Shown: in pieces, positions 27,847 to 35,483 of the stretch | How the letters are laid out: the number at the start of each line of letters is the position of its first letter | Position numbering within the stretch: the stretch's first letter is position 1 | Source of the DNA: Streptomyces griseoviridis | GTDB lineage: Bacteria; Actinomycetota; Actinomycetes; Streptomycetales; Streptomycetaceae | Length of the DNA: 64,000 bases | NCBI RefSeq assembly: GCF_005222485.1 | Contig: NZ_CP029078.1 | Coordinates: forward strand, 2,322,001-2,386,000 | Direction: 5' to 3' | Made by a program: the position numbers and the translations under genes | The notes under the pieces: generated by a model | The model's input: only the letters and a program-made list of their open reading frames with translations | What the model was told of the DNA's origin: nothing | The model's database searches: none

Positions 27847-28716
27847 TCAGCGGTTCTGCGGGGTGCGGACGCCGCGTCGGTCCTGGTGGCGGCGGGGGTG
27901 CGGGGGCGAGGGGTGGGCGGTGGCGTGCCGCACGGCGGGGTGCGCGGGGACGCCCGGTTTCTGCTCCACCGGCGCCTGGGCCGGGCCGCCCATGATCATC
28001 ATCGGGTCGAGGACCACGACCACCCCCGCGAGCAGCAGGAACGCAAGCGGGCCGATGAGCATGGGCGCGACGAGTCCGGTGGGCGCGTCGCCCACGACGG
28101 GGGCGCCCGTGGTGTGGACGTGGACGCTGAGGGAGGCCATGCCGGTGTAGTGCATGCCGGTGACGGCGAGGCCCATGACGAGGCTCGCGCCGACGCTCCA
28201 CAGGAAGCCCCTGACCTGCCCGGCCGCCCACAGGGCGGCGGTGGCGGCGGCCATCGCGATGACCACGGAGCAGGCGACGAGCACGGTGTTGTACTCCAGG
28301 GTGCCGTTCAGCTGCATGCCGGCCATGCCCAGGTAGTGCATGGACGCGATGCCGAGGCCGGTGATGGTGCCGCCGGTGAACAGGGCCGTGCCGGTGGCGC
28401 CCCGGTAGCCGACGATGAAGATCCCCACCCCGACCATGACGACGGCGACGCCGAGGCTGGCGAACGTCATCGGCCGGTCGTAGTGGATCGGGGCCTGGTC
28501 GACGCTGAAGCCCATCATGGCGATGAAGTGCATCGTCCATATGCCGGAGCCGATGGCCGCGGAACCGAGGGCGAGCCAGGCGGGCCGCCGGGAGTGCGAG
28601 ACGAGCAGGGACCTGGTGGTGCAGCGCAGGCCCAGGGCTCCGCCCAGGCAGGCCATCAGGTAGGCCACCAGCGGTGTGACGAGTCCGTAGCTGAATCCGT
28701 CGATCGTGCCGTGCAT
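27847..28716 (-). CDS. MHYT-domain membrane signalling protein
   Basis: 289 residues from ATG 28716 (MHGTIDGFSYGLVTPLVAYLMACLGGALGL). Seven predicted TM helices carrying three MHYT-type motifs: WTMHFIAMMGFSV, ASMHYLGMAGMQL and TGMHYTGMASLSV. The paired Met/His residues near the outer membrane face are thought to bind copper or sense O2/CO/NO. The C-terminal cytoplasmic tail is short, Pro/His/Arg-rich and has no GGDEF, EAL or kinase domain, so output would need a partner. Homologous stand-alone MHYT proteins are common in Streptomyces. It lies immediately upstream of uvrB, whose promoter starts 11 bp beyond its stop, with no evidence of a functional link. Confidence 0.93.
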   Translation of the reverse strand: MHGTIDGFSYGLVTPLVAYLMACLGGALGLRCTTRSLLVSHSRRPAWLALGSAAIGSGIWTMHFIAMMGFSVDQAPIHYDRPMTFASLGVAVVMVGVGIFIVGYRGATGTALFTGGTITGLGIASMHYLGMAGMQLNGTLEYNTVLVACSVVIAMAAATAALWAAGQVRGFLWSVGASLVMGLAVTGMHYTGMASLSVHVHTTGAPVVGDAPTGLVAPMLIGPLAFLLLAGVVVVLDPMMIMGGPAQAPVEQKPGVPAHPAVRHATAHPSPPHPRRHQDRRGVRTPQNR

Positions 28717-28995
28717 GCGCGGCTGCCCTTCCCGCCCTCTTGCGTCCCGATTGCCGTGGAGTACACCCCCTCCCAGGACCGCCCGAGCGGTCAGGGTTGT
28801 GGCAGAGAGTATGACCCCCACCGGAACGGTCGAACGACTTTCCGGCAAAGAAACACGGCCTTGCCCCAGTTGTGCGGCACCCGTGAGCGCGCTCGGCCGT
28901 CTCCGTTCGATGTGTGCTCATTCTGCACCCGCCCGCCGTCGACGCTCTGCTGTCACAGTTGAACCGAACGTGATCGCTCGACGCGAGGAGTACGC

Positions 28996-29919
28996 ATGTA
29001 CGTGCGCGTAGTCGCAGCCGCCGCCACGGCGCTCCTGGGGGCCGCCACCCTTCTGCTGCCCAGCTCCGACGCCCGTGCCCGCGACGTCGACGATCCGCCC
29101 CGGATGCCCGCGCCGTCCGCCCCGTCCGCGCCCCCGGTGTCGGCGCCCCAGGTGCTGGCGCACCGCGGTGCCTCCGCCTACGCGCCCGAGAACACCCTCG
29201 CCGCTGTCAGCCGGGCGGCCGGGCTGGGCTCCACATGGGTCGAGAACGACGTCCAGCGCACCAAGGACGGCGAGCTGGTCGTCATCCACGACGACACCCT
29301 GGCCCGGACGACGGACGCGGCACGGGTCTTCCCCGACCGGGCTCCGTGGAAGGTGCGGGACTTCACCGCGGCCGAGATCGCCCGCCTCGACGCGGGGAGC
29401 TGGTTCGGCGCCGCGTTCACGGGCACGCGCGTGCCGACGCTCGCCCGCTACCTGCGCGCGGTGGAGCGCCACCACCAGAACCTGCTCCTGGAGATCAAGA
29501 GCCCCGAGCTGTACCCCGGCGTCGAGCGGCAGATCGTGAAGTCCCTCGGCGACCAGGGCTGGCTCGACGCCCGTCATCTGGAGCACCGTCTCGTGGTGCA
29601 GAGCTTCAGCGTGGACAGCCTGCGGACCGTGCACGAGCTGGAACCCGGGCTCAGGACGGCGTACCTGGGCCGGCCGGCCACGGCGAACCTGCCCGCGTTC
29701 GCGTCCTTCACGGACGGCGTCAACCCGTCCTTCGGTTCGCTCTCGACCGGCTATGTGAACGCCGCGCACGGCTTCACGGGACCGCACGGGCGGCCGCTGG
29801 CGGTGTTCACATGGACGGTGAACGACGCCGACACCGCCCGGAAGGCGGCCGGGCTCGGGGTCGACGGGATCATCACCAACAAGCCCGACGTGATCCGGGC
29901 GGCCCTGCCGGGTTCCTGA
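28996..29919 (+). CDS. Secreted glycerophosphodiester phosphodiesterase
   Basis: 307 residues; GAGGAG 7 nt before the ATG. Signal peptide at about 1-28 (MYVRVVAAAATALLGAATLLLPSSDARA), so the enzyme is exported. GDPD TIM-barrel with catalytic motifs VLAHRGASAYAPENTLAAV (HRG...PENT) and WVENDVQRTKDGELVVIHDDTLARTT (E-x-D and H-D), metal-binding EIKSPELYP, and C-terminal WTVNDADTARKAAGLGVDGIITNKPD. It hydrolyses glycerophosphodiesters to glycerol-3-phosphate and alcohol, probably for phosphate or carbon scavenging. No PHO-box search was possible. It ends 13 bp before the ogt promoter. Confidence 0.95.
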   Translation: MYVRVVAAAATALLGAATLLLPSSDARARDVDDPPRMPAPSAPSAPPVSAPQVLAHRGASAYAPENTLAAVSRAAGLGSTWVENDVQRTKDGELVVIHDDTLARTTDAARVFPDRAPWKVRDFTAAEIARLDAGSWFGAAFTGTRVPTLARYLRAVERHHQNLLLEIKSPELYPGVERQIVKSLGDQGWLDARHLEHRLVVQSFSVDSLRTVHELEPGLRTAYLGRPATANLPAFASFTDGVNPSFGSLSTGYVNAAHGFTGPHGRPLAVFTWTVNDADTARKAAGLGVDGIITNKPDVIRAALPGS

Positions 29920-29931
29920 GCCGCAGGGGCA

Positions 29932-29954
29932 CTGTCAGTGGCGGGTCGTACGGT
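29932..29954 (+). promoter_or_regulatory. RecA-NDp/PafBC-type promoter of ogt
   Basis: CTGTCAGTGG, 7 bp (CGGGTCG), TACGGT; 17 bp between box starts. Six nt separate the -10 from the ogt ATG, predicting a leaderless message. Confidence 0.75.
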
Positions 29955-29960
29955 GGGCGC

Positions 29961-30515
29961 ATGGACAGCCATGGGCGGTACGGACAGCGGGTCGTGTGGG
30001 CGGTGGTGGGCACTGGGATCGGGCCACTGCTGCTGGCGGCGACCGGCGAGGGCCTGGTCAGCGTCGTCTTCCACGCCACGGACCCGGTACGCGACACGGC
30101 GCTCGCCCGCCTCGCGGCGCGGCTGGGCACCGAGCCCGTCGAGGACCCCGGATCTCCGCTGCTGGCCGACGCGATACGGCAGGTGGACGAGTACTTCGCC
30201 GGTGAGCGTCAGGTCTTCGAGCTGCCCCTCGACTGGTCGCTGATCTCCGGCTTCAACCGGCAGGTGCTGCGCGAGCTCGCGGCCGGTGTGCCGTTCGGCT
30301 CGGTCGTCGGGTACGGGGACCTGGCCCGGCGGGTCGGCCAGCAGGGGGCGGGCCAGGCCGTGGGCGTGGCGATGGGCTCCAACCCGCTGCCGGTGGTCGT
30401 GCCCTGCCACCGGGTCGTGGAGAAGGACGGCGGCATCGGCGGCTTCGGCGGCGGTCTCGAGACGAAGCGGAAGCTGCTCGCCCTGGAGGGTGTGCTGCCC
30501 GAACCGCTGTTCTGA
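29961..30515 (+). CDS. ogt: Methylated-DNA-[protein]-cysteine S-methyltransferase
   Basis: 184 residues from ATG 29961. Suicide repair protein that moves O6-alkyl groups from guanine to its active-site Cys. The C-terminal DNA-binding domain contains the HTH VPFGSVVGYGDLARRVGQQGAGQAVGVAM, the Asn-hinge NPLPVVVPCHRVV with the nucleophilic Cys of PCHR, and GGFGGGLETKRKLLALEG. The N-terminal domain is short and lacks the Ada phosphotriester Cys site, so it is Ogt-type. The start was chosen because the -10 box ends 6 nt upstream with no ribosome site, giving a leaderless arrangement like uvrB. The damage-type promoter fits its role. Confidence 0.96.
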   Translation: MDSHGRYGQRVVWAVVGTGIGPLLLAATGEGLVSVVFHATDPVRDTALARLAARLGTEPVEDPGSPLLADAIRQVDEYFAGERQVFELPLDWSLISGFNRQVLRELAAGVPFGSVVGYGDLARRVGQQGAGQAVGVAMGSNPLPVVVPCHRVVEKDGGIGGFGGGLETKRKLLALEGVLPEPLF

Positions 30516-30618
30516 CGGCGGCCACGGCAAGGGTGGCCGGGCGGCTTCCGCAGGAGCAGACTTGGCGGTGCGTACAGCCACTGGCATCCGAACGGAGCCG
30601 AAGGGACGGCGATCACGC

Positions 30619-31845
30619 ATGACCGGAAACCGGGCAGTCGCATACCTCAAGCCGGGAGCGGTGGACGTGAGGGCCACCGACTACCCGACGCTCGAACTTC
30701 AGGACGGGCCCGGGGTCGCAACCGAGAACATCGGCCGCAAGAGCCGCCACGGTGTGATCCTCAAGGTACTCGCCACCAACATCTGCGGAAGCGACCAGCA
30801 CATGGTGCGCGGGCGGACGACCGCGCCCGAGGGGCTGGTCCTGGGACACGAGATCACCGGCGAGGTCGTCGAGCGGGGGCCCGACGTCGAGTTCATCGAG
30901 GTCGGCGACATCGTCTCCGTACCGTTCAACATCGCCTGCGGGCGATGCCGCAACTGCAAGGAGCGCAAGACAGGCATCTGCCTGAACGTGAACCCGGCCC
31001 GCCCCGGCGCCGCCTACGGCTATGTCGACATGGGCGGCTGGGTCGGCGGGCAGGCCGAGTACGCCATGGTCCCCTACGCGGACTTCAACCTGCTCAAGTT
31101 CCCCGACCGGGAGGAGGCGTTGGAGAAGCTGCTCGACCTGACGATGCTGTCGGACATCTTCCCGACCGGCTTCCACGGCGTGGTGACCTCGGGCGCGGGC
31201 GTCGGTTCGACGGTGTATGTCGCCGGGGCCGGACCTGTCGGTCTCGCGGCGGCCGCCTCGGCGCAGCTGCTGGGCGCGGCCGTCGTCATCGTCGGCGACC
31301 TCAACACCGAACGCCTCGCCCAGGCACGGAGCTTCGGCTGCGAGACCGTCGACGTGTCCAAGGGCTCCATCGAGGAGCAGATCGCCGAGATCACCGGCGA
31401 GCCCGAGGTGGACGCGGCGGTCGACGCGGTCGGCTTCGAGGCGCGGGCGCACGGCCCGCAGTCCCAGGAGGCGCCCGCGACGGTCCTCAACTCGCTGATG
31501 GGCGTCACGCGCGCGGGTGGCGCGCTGGGCATCCCCGGCCTCTATGTCACGGACGACCCGGGCGGCGTCGACGAGGACGCGAAGTCCGGGACGCTGAAGG
31601 TCAGGCTCGGTCTCGGCTGGGCGAAGAGTCACAGCTTCGCCACCGGACAGTGCCCGGTGATGAAGTACCACCGGGGCCTGATGCAGGCGATACGGCACGG
31701 GCGCGTGCACATCGCGAAGGCCGTCAACGCGACCGTGATCGGCCTCGACGACGCGCCGCGCGGCTACGCGGAGTTCGACCAGGGCGCCAGCCGCAAGTAC
31801 GTGCTCGACCCGCACGGGGCGTTGCAGGGGGTGCGGCCCGTCTGA
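30619..31845 (+). CDS. Glutathione-independent formaldehyde dehydrogenase (zinc ADH family)
   Basis: 408 residues from ATG 30619. Medium-chain zinc dehydrogenase: catalytic Zn ligands in TNICGSDQHMVRG and LGHEITGEV, four-Cys structural zinc site CGRCRNCKERKTGIC (about 98-115), Rossmann fold VYVAGAGPVGLAAAASAQLLGA and VGDLNTERL for NAD. Length and the DQH/MGGWVGGQAEY segments match the Pseudomonas putida-type dismutating formaldehyde dehydrogenase, which keeps NAD tightly bound and needs no glutathione. It should oxidise formaldehyde to formate. Lies downstream of ogt but 103 bp away; alkylation and formaldehyde damage are related stresses, though shared control is not shown. Ends before a bidirectional terminator. 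Confidence 0.93.
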   Translation: MTGNRAVAYLKPGAVDVRATDYPTLELQDGPGVATENIGRKSRHGVILKVLATNICGSDQHMVRGRTTAPEGLVLGHEITGEVVERGPDVEFIEVGDIVSVPFNIACGRCRNCKERKTGICLNVNPARPGAAYGYVDMGGWVGGQAEYAMVPYADFNLLKFPDREEALEKLLDLTMLSDIFPTGFHGVVTSGAGVGSTVYVAGAGPVGLAAAASAQLLGAAVVIVGDLNTERLAQARSFGCETVDVSKGSIEEQIAEITGEPEVDAAVDAVGFEARAHGPQSQEAPATVLNSLMGVTRAGGALGIPGLYVTDDPGGVDEDAKSGTLKVRLGLGWAKSHSFATGQCPVMKYHRGLMQAIRHGRVHIAKAVNATVIGLDDAPRGYAEFDQGASRKYVLDPHGALQGVRPV

Positions 31846-31860
31846 TCCGCCCGCCGGCAG

Positions 31861-31886
31861 GTGCCCGCGCCCGGTGGCGCGGGCAC
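31861..31886. terminator. Bidirectional hairpin between dehydrogenase and VOC gene
   Basis: GTGCCCGCGCC (31861-31871), loop CGGT, GGCGCGGGCAC (31876-31886): 11 perfect pairs in the 85-bp gap between two convergent genes. Confidence 0.75.
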
Positions 31887-31930
31887 TCACGCGCCGTCAC
31901 GTCCGTTGTCCGGCCGAGGCGCTGTGCGCG

Positions 31931-32359
31931 TCAGTCGTAGTGCCGAGCCTCGACGACGTTCCCGTCGGGGTCGCGGAAGTAGAAGCTGCGGGTCGCGGGG
32001 CCGCGCGCGCCGAAGGAGCCCTCGGACACCGTGGAGACGGGGACGGCGCGTTCCTCCAGCCGCGCCCGCAGGGCGTCGTAGCGGTCGCCGGGCAGGGCGA
32101 GGCAGATGTGGTTGACCGGGTGGCCCGAGCTGGCGGCGGCGCCGGGGAGCATGGTCATGCGCTCCGCCATGGAGTGCGGCATGAGGTCGATGAGGCTCTC
32201 GTCGTCGATCCGCACGGACGGGAAGGGGACCTCGCCGTCGGTGAACTCGGCGAGCCGCACGGGTGGCAGTCCGACGGCCCGCTCGTAGAAGTCGGCTGCG
32301 GCCACCGGGTCGTTCACCCACAGGACGACATGGTCGAGGCGGGTCGTGTTGTCGGTCAT
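31931..32359 (-). CDS. VOC-family (glyoxalase/dioxygenase fold) protein
   Basis: 142 residues from ATG 32359 (MTDNTTRLDHVVLWVNDPVAAADFYERAVGL). Two beta-alpha-beta-beta-beta modules: metal-ligand His in RLDHVVLWV, second module PVNHICLALPGDRYDALRARLEE, and the C-terminal RSFYFRDPDGNVVEARHYD with the Glu ligand. This is the vicinal-oxygen-chelate fold found in glyoxalase I, extradiol dioxygenases and fosfomycin-resistance enzymes. Cytoplasmic. Neighbours give no firm clue; it is convergent with the formaldehyde dehydrogenase and divergent from psuG. Substrate unknown. Confidence 0.92.
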   Translation of the reverse strand: MTDNTTRLDHVVLWVNDPVAAADFYERAVGLPPVRLAEFTDGEVPFPSVRIDDESLIDLMPHSMAERMTMLPGAAASSGHPVNHICLALPGDRYDALRARLEERAVPVSTVSEGSFGARGPATRSFYFRDPDGNVVEARHYD

Positions 32360-32457
32360 GCGTCCCAGGCTGGTGTCGTCCCCCACAGGCCGCAAGTGTT
32401 TGACCGGGCGCGTCGCCCGCCAGGGATGAGGGAAACCGGACGACAGGAGGCGGGCAC

Positions 32458-33366
32458 GTGGTGCTGGTGGTGTCGGAAGAGGTTCGCGAGGCGGTCGACG
32501 CGCGTCGGCCCGTGGTCGCCCTGGAGTCCACGATCATCGCGCACGGGCTGCCCCGCCCGCGCAATCTCCAGGTGGCGCGGGAGCTCGAGGACGTCGTACG
32601 GCGGGAGGGAGCCGTTCCCGCGACCGTCGCGGTGCTCGACGGGCGGCCCCATGTCGGCCTGGACAAGGACCAGTTGGACCGGATCGCCAACGAGGACGGC
32701 ATCCGCAAACTGGGCCACAGGGACCTGCCGCTCGCGGTCGCGTCCGGGGTGAGCGGGGCGACCACCGTGTCGGCGACGGCGCTGCTCGCGGCCCAGGCGG
32801 GCGTGCGGGTGTTCGCGACCGGCGGGCTCGGCGGGGTGCACCGGGAGTGGACGGTGACGCAGGACGAGTCGGCCGATCTGGGGCTGCTGGCCCGCACCCG
32901 GATCACCGTGGTGTGCGCGGGCGTCAAGTCGATCCTGGACGTTCCCGCGACCCTCCAGCGGCTGGAGACCCTGGGCGTCGCGGTGGCCGGCTACGGCACC
33001 GACCGCTTCCCCGGCTTCTACCTGTCCGACTCGGGTCATCCGGTGGAGTGGACGCTGCGGGACCCCGGGCAGGTCGCGGACGTGATGCGGGCGCAGGACG
33101 CGCTGGACGGGCCCGGCTCGGCGCTGATCGTCGCCAACCCGGTGCCCCGCGAGGAGCAGTTGGATCCCGCGCTGCACGCGCGCGTACTCGCGGACGCGCT
33201 GCACGCGTGCGAGGAGGCGGGCGTCTCCGGTCAGGGCGTCACCCCCTTCCTGCTCGACTATCTGATGCGGCACACCGACGGCGCGTCGCTGAGCGCCAAC
33301 CTGGCGGCGGTGCGCGGCAATGTGCGGCTCGCGGCACGGATCGCGGCGGCCTGGACCGGAGCGTGA
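32458..33366 (+). CDS. psuG: Pseudouridine-5'-phosphate glycosidase
   Basis: 302 residues from GTG 32458 with AGGAGG 9 nt upstream. Splits pseudouridine-5'-phosphate to uracil and ribose-5-phosphate. Family blocks are complete: VALESTIIAHGLPRPRNL, PATVAVLDGRPHVGL, VASGVSGATTVSATALLAAQAGVRVFATGGLGGVHRE (active-site Lys/Asp region follows), VVCAGVKSILD, TLGVAVAGYGTDRFPGFY and LIVANPVPREEQLD. Followed after 40 bp by a PfkB kinase, the usual PsuK-PsuG partnership for pseudouridine salvage, where the kinase makes the PsuG substrate. No pseudouridine transporter is adjacent. Confidence 0.96.
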   Translation: MVLVVSEEVREAVDARRPVVALESTIIAHGLPRPRNLQVARELEDVVRREGAVPATVAVLDGRPHVGLDKDQLDRIANEDGIRKLGHRDLPLAVASGVSGATTVSATALLAAQAGVRVFATGGLGGVHREWTVTQDESADLGLLARTRITVVCAGVKSILDVPATLQRLETLGVAVAGYGTDRFPGFYLSDSGHPVEWTLRDPGQVADVMRAQDALDGPGSALIVANPVPREEQLDPALHARVLADALHACEEAGVSGQGVTPFLLDYLMRHTDGASLSANLAAVRGNVRLAARIAAAWTGA

Positions 33367-33406
33367 CGGCGGGTCCCGGCGGGGCCCGGCCGCCGGTGGC
33401 CAGGGC

Positions 33407-34321
33407 GTGACGACGGCGTCGGGCGGAGCGCTGCTGGTGGTCGGGGACGTCGTCACGGACGTCGTCGCCCGCCATCTCGGTCCGCTCGCTCCGGGCACGG
33501 ACACGGCGGCCGTGATCCGTACCGTGCCGGGCGGCGCGGGCGCCAACGTGGCGTGCTGGGCCGCCTATCGGGGAGCCGCCGAGGTGCGGCTGCTGGGGCG
33601 GGTGGGCTCGGACGCGGCGGACCGGCACGCTCGGGCGCTGACCGCTCTCGGGGTGCGGCCCCTGCTCGTCGTCGATCCGGAGGCCGCGACCGGAACGGTG
33701 ATCTGCCTCGTCGACATGGGCGCGGCGGGCGAGCGGACGTTCCTCACCGACAGCGGGGCGTCCGTGCGGCTCGGTCCTGACGACTGGTCGGACGCGCTGC
33801 TCGACGGGGTCGCCCGGCTGCATCTGTCGGGCTATCTGCTGTTCTCCGAACCGAGCCGCGCCCTGGTGACGAGGGCGCTGGCGTCCGCACGCGCGCGGGG
33901 CGTGCCGGTGAGTCTGGACCCCGCGTCTACGGGCTTCCTGACGGAACTCGGCGCGGACCGCTTCCTCGGCCTCGTCGACGGGGTGGACGTCCTGCTGCCG
34001 AGCCGTGACGAGGCGTGCCTGCTGACGGGGCTGCCCGACGCGGCGGAGGCGGCGGCCGAACTGAGCAGGCGAGTCCCGCTCGTCGTCGCCAAACAGGGCG
34101 CCGAAGGGGCGCTGGTCGCGTGCGCGGGTTCGGTGCGGGCACGGGTCCCGGCCGTCCCGGCGACGCCCAGGGACACGACGGGCGCCGGGGACGCCTTCAC
34201 CGGCGCGTTCCTCGCGGCGCTCCTGACGGGAGCCGAGCCGGTGGAGGCGGCGCGGGCGGGGTGCGTGGCGGGAGCGGCGGCGGTGGAACGGGTGGGGGGA
34301 CGGCCACCGGAACGGAAGTGA
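33407..34321 (+). CDS. PfkB-family kinase, probable pseudouridine kinase partner of psuG
   Basis: 304 residues from GTG 33407. Ribokinase fold: N-terminal GGALLVVGDVVTDVVARH, substrate motif RTVPGGAGANVACWAA, SLDPAS, ATP-site VVAKQGAEGAL and catalytic TPRDTTGAGDAFTGAFLAALL with the Asp base. It follows psuG by 40 bp in the same direction. Pseudouridine kinase phosphorylates pseudouridine to the substrate of PsuG, so salvage of RNA-derived pseudouridine is the likely joint role. Ribokinase or adenosine-kinase activity cannot be excluded from sequence. The 3' flank carries short GGAGCGGGAGTG repeats. Confidence 0.88.
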   Translation: MTTASGGALLVVGDVVTDVVARHLGPLAPGTDTAAVIRTVPGGAGANVACWAAYRGAAEVRLLGRVGSDAADRHARALTALGVRPLLVVDPEAATGTVICLVDMGAAGERTFLTDSGASVRLGPDDWSDALLDGVARLHLSGYLLFSEPSRALVTRALASARARGVPVSLDPASTGFLTELGADRFLGLVDGVDVLLPSRDEACLLTGLPDAAEAAAELSRRVPLVVAKQGAEGALVACAGSVRARVPAVPATPRDTTGAGDAFTGAFLAALLTGAEPVEAARAGCVAGAAAVERVGGRPPERK

Positions 34322-34400
34322 GGGCGCCCACCGGAGCGGGAGTGAGGGCGGCCACGGGAGCGGGAGTGGGAGCGGGAGAACGGCCGCTCCTTCCCGTGCC
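34322..34400. repeat. Purine-rich short tandem repeats after the kinase
   Basis: Iterations of (CC/AC)(C/G)GGAGCGGGAGTG(A/G)G, about 24 bp then shrinking to 12 bp, in the space between the PfkB kinase and the convergent methyltransferase. No coding sense and no clear hairpin. Confidence 0.5.
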
Positions 34401-34408
34401 TTCCGTCC

Positions 34409-35203
34409 CTACGCCTTCCGTCCCCAGGCGGAGATCATCGGGGCCGTCGCCAGATCCATCGTGCCGGTGGCGACGTTGGCCAGATGGCGGTCGATCTCGT
34501 CGTCCGTGGCGAGTCCGGCGGCGACGAGCTGGTCGCGGATCTGACGGATCGTGGCCGATTCGAGGGCGGCGCAGGCGGGCGAGGCGACCGGGAAGTACCC
34601 GTCGGCCTGGACCCGCTGGAGACCGGCCTCGCGCAGCAGCCTCGGGAGGGTGCGGCCGTAGGAGAGGTCGGCGCCTCGGTCGGCGAGCAGCCGTCGGAAG
34701 CCCTGGCGCAGCCGGTTGGCGAGCCGTTCCTCGGGGCCGTGCGCGTCGGGGCAGGTCAGCGGCTGGAGGGCGGGGTCGGCGTCCTCGATCAGCAGCCGGC
34801 CGCCGGGGCGCAGCGCCTTGATCATGGTGCGCAACGCCCTTTCCCGGTCGGGCACATGGACGAGGACGAGCCGGGCGTGCACCAGGTCGAACCCCTCGGC
34901 CGGCGGCTCGTCGGCGCCGATGTCATGGACGCGCACGGTGACCGGCGGGCGGGCGACGGAGGTGAGCCGCGAGGTGTCGATGTCGGTGGCGAGGACCCTG
35001 CCGGTCGGGCCGACCTTCTTGGCCAGCCAGGAGACCACCGAGGTGCCGCCCGCGCCGACCTCCCAGCAGCGCCAGCCGGGGCCGATGCCGAACCCGGCGA
35101 GGTGCCGGAAGGTGGTGGGGTCGAAGAGGGAGGCGAAGGCGTCGAAACGCTCTCCCGCCTCGGTCTGCCGGTTGTCGAGGAGATACCCGTCGGTTCGCGT
35201 CAT
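34409..35203 (-). CDS. Class I SAM-dependent methyltransferase
   Basis: 264 residues from ATG 35203 (MTRTDGYLLDNRQTEAGERFDAFASLFDP). Rossmann-like methyltransferase: motif I WRCWEVGAGGTSVVSWLAKKVGPTGRVLATDID, then VHDIGADE, motif II/post-I FDLVHARLVLVHVPDRERALRTM, and RPGGRLLIEDADP. The N-terminal block is shared with a Streptomyces group of small-molecule methyltransferases. No metal or cofactor motif beyond SAM. Convergent with the PfkB kinase and divergent from CorA across a 280-bp spacer. Substrate unknown; the nearby genes do not form a biosynthetic cluster. Confidence 0.92.
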   Translation of the reverse strand: MTRTDGYLLDNRQTEAGERFDAFASLFDPTTFRHLAGFGIGPGWRCWEVGAGGTSVVSWLAKKVGPTGRVLATDIDTSRLTSVARPPVTVRVHDIGADEPPAEGFDLVHARLVLVHVPDRERALRTMIKALRPGGRLLIEDADPALQPLTCPDAHGPEERLANRLRQGFRRLLADRGADLSYGRTLPRLLREAGLQRVQADGYFPVASPACAALESATIRQIRDQLVAAGLATDDEIDRHLANVATGTMDLATAPMISAWGRKA

Positions 35204-35328
35204 GCCGTGATCATCCCAGTTGCCCGGCTTGTCGGCAGGGGTAGACGCGGCGCCGGCTTCGGGGAGGACCGGTCGGCGCGCGCCGTCCGCGCTGCTCGGC
35301 AGCTGCCCGGAACCGCGTCGCGGGCACG

Positions 35329-35337
35329 TTGTCCACA
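35329..35337 (+). promoter_or_regulatory. DnaA-box 9-mer upstream of corA
   Basis: TTGTCCACA, exact preferred Streptomyces DnaA box, in the 280-bp divergent spacer between the methyltransferase and corA. Single copy; may be chance or a titration site. Confidence 0.3.
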
Positions 35338-35483
35338 GGCGGGAACCAAGCGGAATTCCCTGTTCCCACAGGCTTGCCCGGTGTGTGCGCGAAGCTGGCA
35401 AACTGGCCGTCACGGCGCGAGAACACGGCCCGTCGACCCGCTCACGCGGGCGAGTCCGGGGAGATCGAGGAAAGGAGTCGCAG

